Translations under genes and position numbers: made by a program
Notes under the pieces: generated by a model
Database searches by the model: none
Seen by the model: only the letters and a program-made list of their open reading frames with translations
What the model was told of the DNA's origin: nothing
Part shown: positions 50,236 to 60,800 of the stretch, piece after piece
Position numbering within the stretch: position 1 is the first letter of the stretch
Layout: the number at the start of each line of letters is the position of its first letter
DNA from: Endocalyx cinctus
Lineage: Eukaryota; Ascomycota; Sordariomycetes; Amphisphaeriales; Apiosporaceae
Assembly: GCA_001600455.1 (NCBI GenBank)
Contig: BCKC01000003.1
Span: 1,550,001-1,614,000 of the forward strand
Length of the DNA: 64,000 nt
Direction of reading: 5' to 3'

Positions 50236-51538
50236 ATGGGATCTATAGAGACGCCTGCTTCGAAGAATGTGGTCACGGTTTTGGTAACCGGGTTCGGGGT
50301 AAGGTCATTTCTCTTTCTCTTTTTCTTTTCTTTGGTGATGTTTCCCCTCATCTTTATTCCGCGAGCTCCTTGTCAGCATATGGTAGGGAGGTGCATCGAG
50401 ACTATGGCTTCTGTGCATGCGAAATATACAGACGTATCACATGGTCTCGAAGTTCCTCTGCTAGTAAGGAGAGTAAAAGGAGGAGAATGAGATATATGAA
50501 TAAACCGAGCTTTTCACGCGTCAAATCCATACAAACCAGTAACTTGAGATGTGGTGGGTTACGAATGAGTGAAAAGCGGAAATAAGGAGGACATATAAAA
50601 TATCTGCCTACGATTCTTTTGGAGGGAGTGTCCCCCTCCCAAAATTTTCATAATATGGCTATAATGAAAACTGACTTTTCCGTCCCCATTTCTCCTCTCA
50701 AAAACGATCGGGTTCTTTTTCTCCAGCCCTTCAAAGAACAATATCCGATCAACCCTTCGGGGGAGATCGCCACGTCTTTACCCTCGCACCTGCCGCCCGA
50801 GCGGGCCAAGACGGCGTCCTCGGTCTTCCAGACGCCGCGGAACCGGCCGGACCTGCCGACGGTGCGGATAAAGACGCTGCCGGGCTCGGTGCGCACGAGC
50901 TACGAGGTGGTCCGAGACCTCGTGCCGAAGCTCTGGGGCGACTCGGACGGCGCGACCGGCGATGGCGAAGAAGAGCGAGGGGACGAGGAGACGGAGAAGA
51001 TCGACTACGCCGTGCATATAGGCATGGCGGGCCCGCAGCTCGTGTACTCGCTCGAGAGGCGCGGGCATAGGGACGGGTACGACAAGAAGGACGTCGACGG
51101 GCAGTTTCTCGGGGACGAGGAGAGGAAGAAGCGCGAGGGCGGGGATTGGATCTGGGACGACGTCCCGGAGGAGCTGCTTACGGATTTGAAGATCGAGGAT
51201 GTGTATAAGAGATGGGTGGCGAGGAGTCCGGTGAGTTTCATTTTCTTGGATCGTATATCCAACTTACCGAAAACGTACTGAACTCAACTTACTTACGAAA
51301 CCTTGCCTACTAGAAACACCTCAACCTCAAGATTTCGGATGACGCGGGACATTACCTATGCGACTTCATCTACTTTTCGAGCCTGGCGCACCTGTATAAG
51401 CATCATCGGCCGCGGAAAGTGGTCTTCCTTCACGTGCCGCTGCACGCGAACGAGGAGTCTCTCGTGCTTGGTCGGGAACTCGTCTTGAATCTGATCAGAT
51501 CAATCGTTGAGAGCGAGTATGAAGCGACAGAGAAGTAA
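50236..51538 (+). CDS. Pyroglutamyl peptidase I (peptidase family C15)
   Basis: This cytosolic cysteine peptidase removes N-terminal pyroglutamate from peptides. Three exons (50236-50298, 50727-51230, 51314-51538) encode 263 residues. The family N terminus VTVLVTGFGPF is split by intron 1 exactly between FG and PF. Catalytic residues can be placed: Glu131 in VYSLERRGHRDGY, Cys205 in SDDAGHYLCDFIYFSS and His229 in VVFLHVPLH. The triad is therefore complete. Compared with bacterial enzymes (about 210 residues) it has extra loops, notably an acidic insert at about 92-111. The start is the ATG at 50236; a GTG nine bases upstream is not needed. Intron 1 is 428 nt, far longer than its neighbours. 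Exons 2 and 3 are GC-rich while intron 1 is AT-rich. Confidence 0.9.
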
Positions 51539-52265
51539 AACTATTCGTTACATATTGGTTGGATTAAATTGGGGATTTAGTTGACTATCGGTATATTTTA
51601 GGTTAAGGAAATCTTTATGGTAGGATTTATATACTTGGGTTTTTAGGGAGATATATATGCATCTGATACTGCGGTTCATAATTTCAGATTGAATGAAACT
51701 ACTACTTCATGGAACATGTAATTAAATGAGAATATAGGAATGGGAAACGGGAAATATCAAGGTTGTTTTTAGGGAATCTACATCCATTCTGCACATAGCA
51801 AAAATAACTTGTTTTTCTTCGCCGATGAGTCGAATAACACCCAAGATGCATATTCAAAGAAGTATGTAATTCGCCGAATTCACCTGGATCTTTTTCAACC
51901 GCTAACGTTAGTGATGTTTTTTTCGGCGAAGTCAGCGGGTTTCTTCAGCTGGGCGGGGAACAATCAAGAACAAATACCAACCGGTCTCGGGGAGCACACT
52001 TAACTTACTCGGATTTTCTTAAGCGTCTTTTTATTCTTTTATCTATTTAAAAACATAAACGACTGACCTCCCTAAATAAACCCATTATTTTTCTTTCCCT
52101 TATTTTACTATTCTCTCCTAAGTCAAGAAGAAGAGAAAAAAAAAAAAAAAAAACGCACGAACTACCTTTAAGTCTTGTCCGAATTTGAGGTATATTTACT
52201 TCACTCAGCAGACTCATTTCTTAGAACCCTTAAACCAACCGTCAATAAGTAAAATAAATCCCAAG
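51539..52265. other. Intergenic, AT-rich
   Basis: Short region between two plus-strand genes. An A tract lies at 52137-52153. The ORF at 51809-52003 has no coding bias. I see no gene. Confidence 0.55.
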
Positions 52266-52501
52266 ATGTGCATGAAAGCGACTTGCGGTCAATGCAGTCA
52301 GTTCTCAGCCCCCGTCTCCTCTCCCCGCGAAACAAGGTGGTTAACTAACCTTCTTCCTACAATCAAGACAAAACCTCCTGGTTTGGCTGCGGTAGTCATA
52401 TCCCTTCCGTGCTTGATCAGATCAACACCGAGGAATGGTGCACTTGCGAGCCTAAGGTCGAGGTCGGTGGGAAGAAGTACCCGCCTAAGGCGAGTAAGTA
52501 A
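52266..52501 (+). CDS. Small Cys-rich protein (CxxC type), function unknown
   Basis: Two exons (52266-52296 and 52368-52501, intron 71 nt) encode 54 residues beginning MCMKATCGQC and continuing KTSWFGCGSHIPSVLD to CTCEPKVEVGGKKYPP. I recognise this as a widespread fungal mini-protein with paired CxxC motifs (TCGQC and CTC plus GCG), which may bind a metal. The function is unknown to me. It is too small to be found as an unspliced ORF. The stop given assumes no further splicing. The sequence at the end, GCGA followed by GTAAGTAA, is also a good donor, and using it with an acceptor at about 52650 would replace the last two residues with a Cys-containing tail of about 45 residues. I prefer the short form because relatives are of similar length. 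Confidence 0.72.
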
Positions 52502-53113
52502 AGGGTTGAAACCGGCTAAGGACAGAGGCGGGACGGGACGGGATGGGGCAAAGTGTGCGGCTGGGGATGGAGGAGTTTGTTTTACATATGGAAAGTTCAT
52601 TCTCGATCTTTCTATCCCTCTTCGAAAATACCATTGTGTCACTCTCAAGGATGGCAATGTCCTGTGGGTACAGGATGCGTACACTATGGAGTGGGCGTAT
52701 GTCGAAAGCTCCCAATTGTAAGAGATAGAAGGGCTGTTACGCTGCTAGACAACACCAAACCCCCATCTTAAACATGTTGTTCAATCTTCTTTGAACTAGG
52801 TAGTTTTGATTTCGTGACATATTGTAGCACTACTAACCTATATGCTGCTTCTTATAAGGGGAAGCAGAATCTCAATCTCAATATCAATTATGCAGCCTAA
52901 CCCATCATGTGCATCATCATTATCATTAAACCCCCGAATTCTTGATACCTCTAGCGTCCGTGTACTCGTCTAGTATCTCGTTATGGACTGTCTGTATAAC
53001 GCTCTTACCCTTATTCTAGTAATTCCCACCCCGCCGCCTCTCTAGTCTATCCATCTAGCGAGGAACGTTAACGCGCACGTTCGAAATAAGCACGCCTTCT
53101 ATAGCGTTTACCA
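52502..53113. other. Convergent 3' region
   Basis: Lies between the Cys-rich mini-gene (+) and the old yellow enzyme gene (-). It contains an open frame (about 52649-52771) that could be an alternative last exon of the mini-gene. Otherwise it is non-coding, with a short CTCAAT/TATCAAT direct repeat near 52872. Confidence 0.45.
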
Positions 53114-54476
53114 TTATATCTTCTGGTTCTGAGCGAAAGTTAGCTAGACTGAATACGTAGGACTTATTTAGTTTTCTTACCTTGCCCCACAGCGCCCGGT
53201 GGTACTGGTTAGGCCACTTCACGTCAACGCCCAGCTGGTGCGCCACGCGCAACGGGAACTCCGGCTCTCTCAGGAACTGCCTCGCGACGAGGACGAGGTC
53301 AGCCTGCGTGACCTGGCCCGACTCCTCCGCGACCTCGACCGTATCCTGAGCCGCGCCGGACGCCGCGGCGGTCTTGTCCTTCCCCTCCTGCACGACGGAG
53401 CGGGCCATCTCGGCCGTGGTGATCATGCCGACGGCGCCTATCAGAAGCTTCTTCGCGCCCGTTCCTTCATCTTTCTTCAGCGCCTCGCGGATCTTGCCCG
53501 CGAGGTCGATCTGGTAGTTCGGGTACAGGTTGATCTTCTGCTTCGCGTTATTCGCCGCCGAGCTAACGTCGAGCAGGTCGACCCCCGCCGCCGGCAGCAT
53601 CTTCGCTAGCCGGATGGTCTGCTCGAGGTCCCAGCTCGGCTCGCCCGCCCACTCCATCCACTCGGTCGCCGAGACCCGGAGGAAGACCGGCATCGACTCG
53701 GGCACGGCCGAGCGCACGGCCTCGATCACCTCGAACACCAACCGCGTCCGGTTCTCGAAGCTGCCGCCGTACCGGTCCGTCCGCGCGTTGCTGAGCGGCG
53801 AGAGGAACTCCGTCATCAGGTACCCGTGCGCCGCGTGAATCTCGACGCAGTCGAACCCGACGTCGGCCGCCCTCTTCGCGGCGTCCCGAAACGCCGATAC
53901 CAGAGTGGCGACGTCCTCGAGCGTCATCTCCTTGGGCGTCGCGTACCCGTCCGCGTACCGGATCGCGCTCGGAGCCCAGACGTCGTCCTCCCAGCCGCCG
54001 GCTTCCGCCGAAGCGACGGCGCTCCCGACCCCGGGCGGCGCCAGCCAGGGGGCGACGGTGCTCGCCTTGCGGCCGGCGTGGGCGAGCTGGATGCCGATCT
54101 TCTGGCCCTGGGAGTGAGAAAAATCGACGATTCTTCGCAGGGGCTCCTTCTGGCTGTCCTTCCAGAGGCCCGAATCCTCGGGCGTGATGCGGCCGTTGGG
54201 GAGGACGGCGGTGGCCTCGACGATGGTCAGGGCGGCGCCGCGGATGGCGAACTGGGCCAGGTGCGAGAAGTGCCAGTCCGTCAGGTGCCCGTCGTCGGCG
54301 CTGTACTGGCACATGGGCGACACGGCGAACCGGTTCTGCAGCGTCATGCCCCGGATGGTGAGCGGTTGGAATAGCGTCGGCGCGGTCGAAGGGTCTAACG
54401 TCGTCCCCGCGGGCGGGTTCTGGGCCGGGGTGAAGAAGGGGCTGTTCTTGGCGCCGACGTTCTTGATCGATGCCAT
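53114..54476 (-). CDS. NADH:flavin oxidoreductase, old yellow enzyme of the YqjM type
   Basis: An FMN-dependent ene-reductase that uses NAD(P)H to reduce activated C=C bonds, probably cytosolic. It has a TIM-barrel fold with the expected blocks in order: NRFAVSPMCQYSADDGHLTD (with the YqjM-class Cys near the N terminus), GIQLAHAGRKAS, VEIHAAHGYLMTEFLSPLSN followed by RTDRYGGSFENR, then LIGAVGMITT and LVLVARQFLREP. The length is 436 residues if a C-terminal intron (53129-53180, GTAAGA donor, GCTAAC branch, TCAG acceptor) is removed, ending in WGKNQKI. Unspliced, the frame continues to a stop at 53055 and adds a tail without family similarity. A small Ala/Glu-rich insert lies near 370-385. The gene is GC-rich and its opposite strand therefore carries long false ORFs. 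Confidence 0.9.
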
Positions 54477-56448
54477 ATTTATTTTTATCTTTTTTATCTT
54501 TTTATCTTCTCTATATAATGACGATCTGTATAATTTTTTTTTTTGGCTAATTAATCGTTATCTTCCTTGGCCGTAAAACCTCTAGTGCTGAGCTGTCTCT
54601 TATCGGGTAGGCGATGTCAACTCCGTGTTTCAGGAGTTCAGGTGATTGATTTACGCGAGACTGGGGGAAGTAAGTGACTGTGACAAGGGGGTAATGTCGT
54701 TTGTTTTAGTGTATACTACACTGGTAATCTTTTTGACTGATCCTTAGTGGGGGTTGTCTGCTATAGTCAGGATGATAATAGCATTCAAATTTAAAATGGG
54801 ACGATTGAATATATGTAAACGGCTAACGATAGTGGTGATGTTTCTGAAACTATAGCAAACAAAGAATTGAGGAGTTGAGGATATATTATAGTATGAATTT
54901 ATATGGAAATTAATGAATAAACATGATTATCCTCGTTTCGGTTTCTTCTACCTTCTAGAATTCGATTCCAATCAAGTTGGACAAGACCCTCTTTAGGACC
55001 TTTACTAATAGCTTTATCACAATACAAGAAGTCGTTGACCGTATAATTTGCGGATGGTGTATTTATTTTCCGATCACCATTTTTTACGTAGTATATCTGC
55101 ACAATATCTGCGCAACTCCGAAGAAATATTTACTATTAATAAGCAACCGGTGAAAATCTTTTCGATATCCAATCAAGGCTTCATAGTCAAAATATGAATT
55201 ATTCAATTAGTAAGTTGAGGTATTGCACAGGTTGTACCTCTTGTGATAGTGTCCACGGATATGGGGTATACCCTCAAACGTGGTAATACCCGGTCTTCTT
55301 TTCATCAATGTAGTCTAAGTATGTAATATCTATTTTCTTTTCTTTTTTTTCCTATTTCGTTACCATAGTTATCAATTCAATGATATAGATCAGATCAACC
55401 ATATACCTAGAACTATTGGTATAGTATAGTCCTATTAATAAGTGAGCGACAAAATGAAACAAGACGAAGATATATCATGTCGACGATTTACGAGAGATTC
55501 GCGCTGCATTGAAAATCTCTCTTGTGATATTTACGTGTATACTACGTACTGATTGACTTGCCCCAACTTTTCAATACGAAATAAGGAGGATTAAGAAACA
55601 TGTCACTTCTCACCAACCCTGCAGGGCTTAAATCGTGTAACCCTCTGGAACAGCTTAGAGCACACTAAAAATCCTTACACAGTACTATGTAATCGCCCCA
55701 GACCCCGTCTCTCGGAGATCGCTACGATCGGATGAAGCCAGCACTTATATGTACTTTTTCGGCTTTTGCCATTCATAGTATTTTACTGTGTAGGCCTCGG
55801 AAGTAAAATGCTGTACATCATTGCCGTACATATACCGTACACGGATAACCCTCTCGATCCATGCGTAAGTAACTAATATTATTAAATCTTGTAACCGAAT
55901 ATATCTAAGAAAATCCTCCGAATTTTAAACTTCCGGTTATCATACCTTATAGATTTATTACTAAGGGGGTAAACACCACAAGTAACCTGCAGCATTTCCA
56001 AGAAGCCTTGGTTATAAAATAAACTCTCCACTACCACCAAACCCCAAAGCTCCGTAGGCCTTGGAAGATTAGGAATTCGGCCCAGCTCCAGGGGAAGAAT
56101 GTAACCAGGATGGATCAAGCCTCTTCGTTTCGTCCCAGAGACCTTGACGGGACAGCGGGGCTAAAACCCCCAAAACCGTTTCATACAATCGGCCTTAAGG
56201 ACCAAAAAGCAGGGATTAGGGGTCATTTTAGCTCTGACCTTCAACATAGGCTGATAGGTAGGGGCGTATTCAATATGACAGGAGATAACCCTTCCGTGTA
56301 CCGGTGCACACGTGTGATGACTTTAAGATGCCGCGTCCGCTCCTCGATTCAAAAGATTTACTTTTCGACGTTTCCGTAGCTTATGTTACGATCATCATAC
56401 GAGAAACCAGACCATACCAACTCAGCATATAAATATATAGGGGAAACA
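54477..56448. other. AT-rich intergenic region
   Basis: Two kilobases of AT-rich DNA between the divergently transcribed old yellow enzyme and BTB genes. A minus-strand ORF at 54899-55102 reads with fair composition (KGPKEGLVQLDWNRILEG) but has no partner exons and AT-rich codons. It may be a decayed gene. A plus-strand ORF at 56110-56379 is equally unsupported. I see no complete transposon. Confidence 0.45.
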
Positions 56449-57521
56449 ATGAGCCGCGGACGATTTTCCGAGAAGCGCACGTCGGTGTGCTCCTTGAGCA
56501 CGTAAGTATTCATTCCATCTTATATTCCTTTAAAAAGTCAACGTTATGTACACCGAAATGCATACAAGAATAAAAATAAAAATAAAAATAAAAATTAAGA
56601 AAAAGAAACTTACACTATAATTTCAATAGACTCTCTGGACCCGACACAGTGAAAGTCGTTGTTGGAGAAAACCGGGACGAATTTTTCATTCCCAGAAAAC
56701 TGCTAGTATCCTCTCACCACTATTTCCGGGAGCGCATTGACTCGGCCCGGTTGGAATTTGAAAACGGAAAACCTCACCTCGTCATCTCGTTAGAAGGACA
56801 GTGTCCGGATATGTTTGAACTATTTTCTTTCTGGCTCGCCCAGCGAAAGGGTTTCGACACCCACATAGATCGCGTCGAGGCCGACCACGTCGCCGCCAAG
56901 GAGCTGCACTGGGACCTCGTGAACCTGTACATGTTCGCGGCGCAGATCGGGCTGGAGGAGCTGCAGAACCTCGCGATGGACGGGATACAGGACCTCCACC
57001 TCCGCTGCAACTGGGACATCGACCCGCTGCTGGTCAGCTACGTCTTCACCGAGTGCGACCCGCAGGAGAGCTACCGGCTGCGCAAGTGGATCGTCACCAT
57101 GGTGGCCTGGACCATGACCGGAGTCGACGCCGAGGCCGAGGATATGTGCGAGAAGATCGAGACCCTCATGAAGACCTGCCCGGGCCTCCTACAGGAGTAC
57201 AACGACCACCTGAAAAAGATGGTCAAGAGCAAGCTCGAGGTCCGCTTCAAGAACCCCCAGCTCCGACTCCCCTCCAACCGCCTGCGCGCCGAGGGCCGCC
57301 AGTTCGGCTTCCGTCAGTGCACCTTCCACACTCACAGATCCGTCGTCGGCCAGGGCAGGTGTCTGCACGCCGTCGCGCTTTCGCCTACCTTCCCTTCGCA
57401 ATCGCATTCCGACAGCTGCACCGATTCCGACTCCGATCACAGCGAGTCCAAGTTTGGTTCCTCGAGGATGGTCTCCCCGGGCAGCGATGTTATCTTCGAG
57501 TCGGACATGGAGTATGTGTGA
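56449..57521 (+). CDS. BTB/POZ domain protein
   Basis: Two exons (56449-56501 and 56630-57521) encode 314 residues. The first exon gives only 17 residues (MSRGRFSEKRTSVCSLS). The BTB core starts at about residue 22 with TVKVVVGENRDEFFIPRKLL followed by VSSHHYFRERID, and continues with the helical part WDLVNLYMFAAQIGLEELQN to about 170. The C-terminal 110 residues are basic then Ser/Asp-rich (SDSCTDSDSDHSESKFGSS). Fungal proteins of this class often serve as cullin-3 adaptors or scaffold proteins, but no second domain is visible to indicate a substrate. The intron holds a (TAAAAA)4 repeat. Codon use shifts within exon 2: the first 230 bases are of mixed composition and the remainder is very GC-rich. 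Confidence 0.85.
56571..56594. repeat. (TAAAAA)4 repeat inside BTB gene intron
   Basis: Four perfect copies of a 6-bp unit between the donor at 56502 and the acceptor at 56629. Length changes here would alter intron size only. Confidence 0.85.
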
Positions 57522-58456
57522 TTAAAAAGTGGAAGGAAAAAAGAAAGAAAAAAAAAACCCTCTTCGTCATAACACATCGACGGATGAACTGGCAATATCG
57601 ATCATTTCGACCTGGCCAATTATAATTACACTATGCGCGACTATATCTTATTTGTCGGCGCCGTGATTTAATCCATAACTACTACAGCATATTATCAAAA
57701 AGTTATAATGTGAGTACAGAATCTCAACAAAATGATCATCTGAACCAACGCTAACAAACGAAAAAATTAGATGTAGAACGTTGTCATCCATGATCACTCA
57801 ATTAGATCAATCATTTCTGTTGGTCGTAACAGACCTGAGAAAGATTTACGGTATCACGAATTTATAGAGTACACGACTGAGATAACCTTGGCACGCATTT
57901 ATCTATGAGACTGCCATGGGCGAATGGGATACCAAGCCATGCTGTCTGATATGCGAGCAGTTTAAATCTCTTTCGTTAGAGAAGTTTTTGTACGATGTTG
58001 GGATCATGACTTTATAGATATATACCTTCCTTTAGAATAGAGAGCCGTTGAGGATTCATCGGCTGAAACCAATTCCTCTTAGAAGAATATTTGGTACGAA
58101 TAATGGTAATAAATAAATACTCAATTCATCGAATAACTACTTTCTTTTTTTCAAGATTTGCTAGTGAAGACAGTGCGTATGATAGGCATGACGTGAGAGT
58201 GGTGAATCATCTAGGTTAGGTACATATAGTGTATACATACACGCTGACAGGTTAGAGATTAGGGCACCTGCAAATCTGCAGTGTGGCACGAAGTTCTGCA
58301 GCTCGTTTAGGAAATACCAGATCAAATTAATCTCACTCAATCGCCAATCATCGCTCACACGCTCAGGTTTTGTCGGATTTTCGTTGTTCTCGCCCGTTTA
58401 ATAAGCTTATTCTAAACTCATATATCCTTCTCAGCAAAGGTGCTGGAGTCTTCGAA
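57522..58456. other. Intergenic
   Basis: Non-coding DNA between two plus-strand genes, AT-rich, with an A tract at 57548-57556. I see no gene. Confidence 0.55.
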
Positions 58457-59362
58457 ATGGCCGAATTTGATACTACGCCTTACGGATTTGGTCGGCTACT
58501 GCAGACTGTTGGGAGCTGGGGACGTCCAAGGTGAGTGAGCTGAATATTGAAATTACCTCTCAAATAAGAGTTAAAAAGCATCAAACCGTACCTCGACGTC
58601 AACTAACGAGTATTATAGCGGTCGAGGTCTTTAGTAAGGACAATACTCTTTTTCTCTCACTCGTAACTATGAGTCTTGCGTCACCGACTCAGTTGGCGAG
58701 GAGAAAGCGGGAATCAATGTCAACCGATTTTCTTTACTTACAAAAAGTCGAAAAATTTTCAATAGCATGTTTCGATCTATGATCGTTGCATCTACAACAG
58801 CGGTGCGTGCATGATCAAACAAGAAAGAAGGGAAAGAAAAAAAAAACAAGAAGTTTAGGAAAAATCAACTCAAAATCTAACACCCCTCTCCTGACTCGGG
58901 GTAAAACAAAAACAGGTCTTCCTCGGCGTAGCCACAGCCGCAGCGGGCGGCCTTCTAGTATCGTCCGGCTCCCTCGGGTTCCTGGTCGGGTCGTGCGTCG
59001 GATTCGTCGGGGCCTCGATACACTACTACCGCAGTTCGTTAACGCAAGCGCTCATAGCGCTGGAGGAAGAGCCCCGGCTGATGCAGCTTCACCTCGTCTA
59101 CAATTTTCCCTGGCTCGGGTTTCAGCGGTTGCGACCGGAGCAGCGGCGCGCCCCTTGGTGGAGATTCAACGCCGTTCGTCAGGGGAACCTCATCTCGGCT
59201 TGGCATAGCGCCTCGGCGCAGCTGGACGAGATTCACGATCGTAGGGCTGCGAGGATCGTGGAGAGGGCGGTGGATAGGAGAGTTGAGATGGAGACTGCTA
59301 AGGATGAGGGTGGAGAAGATCACGAGGGTGATATGGTTTTGGGGGAGAGTATAGGATCGTGA
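58457..59362 (+). CDS. Small membrane protein of unknown function
   Basis: The ATG at 58457 opens an exon of 74 nt (MAEFDTTPYGFGRLLQTVGS and on to WGRP) ending in a strong GTGAGT donor. The main exon (58916-59362) starts VFLGVATAAAGGLLVSSGSL, a hydrophobic segment continuing through GFLVGSCVGFVGASIHYY. It then gives a soluble region with PRLMQLHLVYNFPWLGFQ and an acidic C terminus. These two exons do not join in phase directly. A 28-nt middle exon (58635-58662, after CTTTAG and before GTAACT) restores the frame and gives KDNTLFLSL, extending the membrane segment. The model is 182 residues. It probably has one or two transmembrane helices at about 27-70. No family is recognised. The start and last exon are well supported; the microexon is inferred from phase. 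Confidence 0.65.
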
Positions 59363-59726
59363 GATTTGAGGAGAACGAGGGATAGATAATCTTCAAAAAT
59401 GTTTAGAGAGAGCTTGAAAGTGAAGGAGGACTGTTAGGCGGTTTAATTGACTCTAAGTAATTGGAATATTCAAACTGCTTGCTGGCCCTTTAATAACCAT
59501 AAGTCCTTTATTGAACATTGGCAACTTGCTTTTTTTTTTTTTTTTTTTTTTTTTGAGACATCATCCAAGTCACACTCGTATTATTGTATTGAGAAGAGAA
59601 AGGCCGCCTAAAGCTTAATATTCATTGTGACCTATGGGAGAAAAAATATCCAAGGCCCTCCGCTGATTGGAGATGTTTTTTCTCTCTCTTTTAAACATAC
59701 GTAACCCATATAAAGTGTCAATACGG
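59363..59726. other. Convergent 3' region with poly-T tract
   Basis: Separates the membrane-protein gene (+) from the glycosylase gene (-). It carries T25 at 59530-59554. I see no gene. Confidence 0.6.
59530..59554. repeat. Poly-T tract, 25 bases
   Basis: Uninterrupted T25 between two convergent genes. It could equally be a poly-A tail remnant on the minus strand, but no element body or target duplication is visible. Confidence 0.9.
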
Positions 59727-60800
59727 TCACCTCTGAGGAACTCTCCCCTCGACACTCCTCTTCTCCTCTTCACCATCCAAAATCCTCAACCCCCCGGTAT
59801 CATCGTAAGCGACCCTACCCTCCATAACAGCCCTACGCATATCCTCAGACAAAACCTCGCTCTCGCCCGTCACCGGATCCCAGTAAAACCCTTCCTTCAT
59901 CCACATCCACCGGAGACAAGCGCGCAGTTCCTTATCGAGCGGCAGGACTCTCATCCACTCCGGCTGAAAAGGCTCGCGTTCCCTCCCGCCCCCTTTCCAA
60001 TCCGAAGCCAACCCCCTCAGCACGTCCCGGCAGAAGATGCGCCAGCTGTCGATAGCGTACCTCCCTTGCGTCATGTGACCGATCTCCCACTCCGGGATCG
60101 CGTCCTCGGCGAGGGGTTCGTCCCCGGCCCGCGCCCGGTTTTCCACCTCCTCCTCGAGCCCCCCCTCGTTCCGGGGATACCCTCCCCTGACCGGGTATCT
60201 TATGCCCGGCCGAGGCGGGTTCTCCACGAAGAGCCGCGCGTACCTCGTCAGGACCCGAGCGCGCGTCTCGGCTAAGCCGAGGTGGCGGATCCGGCTCGCG
60301 ACGTCGTCCGGATCCGCCTGGGATAGGGCTGAGGCGGTCGGGTACGCTTCGGCGAGAGAGCGGAAGGCCGGGATGGCGGCCTGGCCTTTCGTCTTGATGA
60401 GTAAAGTCACCGCCACTAGCAGCAGGAAGGGGTCGTGAGCTAGCTCCTCCTGTACGAGTCCGAAGCGAGGCGCGTCCAGCGGCGGGAACGGGATGGATGA
60501 GACGGTGCCGCGGGGTGGACGGGGTGTCTTAACCTTGGTCTTAGCTTTGCTCTTGGTCGGACTTGATGATAACGGGGTGGTTATCTGCTTAGGCGGCGCG
60601 GCAAAGTATGGGGAAGTGAATTTCCGGGGTTTCTTCTGTGATTTTGTTGGCGAGGAGGACGAGGAGGAAGAGCGAATGTCTGGCGCCGCTGATGGTGGTA
60701 GTGGTGGTGGTACTGGTAAAGGTGGCGTGAGCATCTTTCCTTCTTCTTCAATTATGTCTGAAGAGTGCTGCTGATCGTATTTTTTGTTGTTTGGCGACAT
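59727..60800 (-). CDS. HhH-GPD DNA glycosylase, MBD4-like
   Basis: A probable base-excision repair enzyme in the MBD4 group, which removes thymine or uracil from G:T or G:U mismatches such as those from deaminated 5-methylcytosine. It is a single exon of 357 residues. Residues 1 to about 95 are disordered, Ser/Pro/Lys-rich, including a SPYFAAPP motif. The glycosylase domain begins near 112 (FGLVQEELAHDPFLLLVAVT). The helix-hairpin-helix lies in the region around ALSQADPDDVASRIRHLGLA. The catalytic aspartate is Asp251 in RYAIDSWRIFCRDVLRG, matching the NDSYRIF-type motif of MBD4. No iron-sulphur cysteine cluster is present, as in MBD4 and unlike EndoIII. No methyl-CpG-binding domain is seen, which is usual outside animals. 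An insert rich in Arg/Gly/Glu lies at about 196-230. The gene is GC-rich. Confidence 0.85.
   Translation of the reverse strand: MSPNNKKYDQQHSSDIIEEEGKMLTPPLPVPPPLPPSAAPDIRSSSSSSSPTKSQKKPRKFTSPYFAAPPKQITTPLSSSPTKSKAKTKVKTPRPPRGTVSSIPFPPLDAPRFGLVQEELAHDPFLLLVAVTLLIKTKGQAAIPAFRSLAEAYPTASALSQADPDDVASRIRHLGLAETRARVLTRYARLFVENPPRPGIRYPVRGGYPRNEGGLEEEVENRARAGDEPLAEDAIPEWEIGHMTQGRYAIDSWRIFCRDVLRGLASDWKGGGREREPFQPEWMRVLPLDKELRACLRWMWMKEGFYWDPVTGESEVLSEDMRRAVMEGRVAYDDTGGLRILDGEEEKRSVEGRVPQR

Noticed and set aside
50227..50490. GTG start for the pyroglutamyl peptidase and read-through of its first intron
   Set aside because: Eukaryotic start at ATG 50236 is sufficient, and splicing is required to rebuild the GFGPF motif.
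53563..54374. Long ORFs on both strands inside the old yellow enzyme gene
   Set aside because: These are shadows caused by high GC content. The Arg/Gly-rich translations lack any domain, while the minus-strand frame has all the enzyme motifs.
54899..55102. 67-aa minus-strand ORF in AT-rich DNA
   Set aside because: Partly protein-like but without start context, partner exons or codon bias; possibly decayed sequence.
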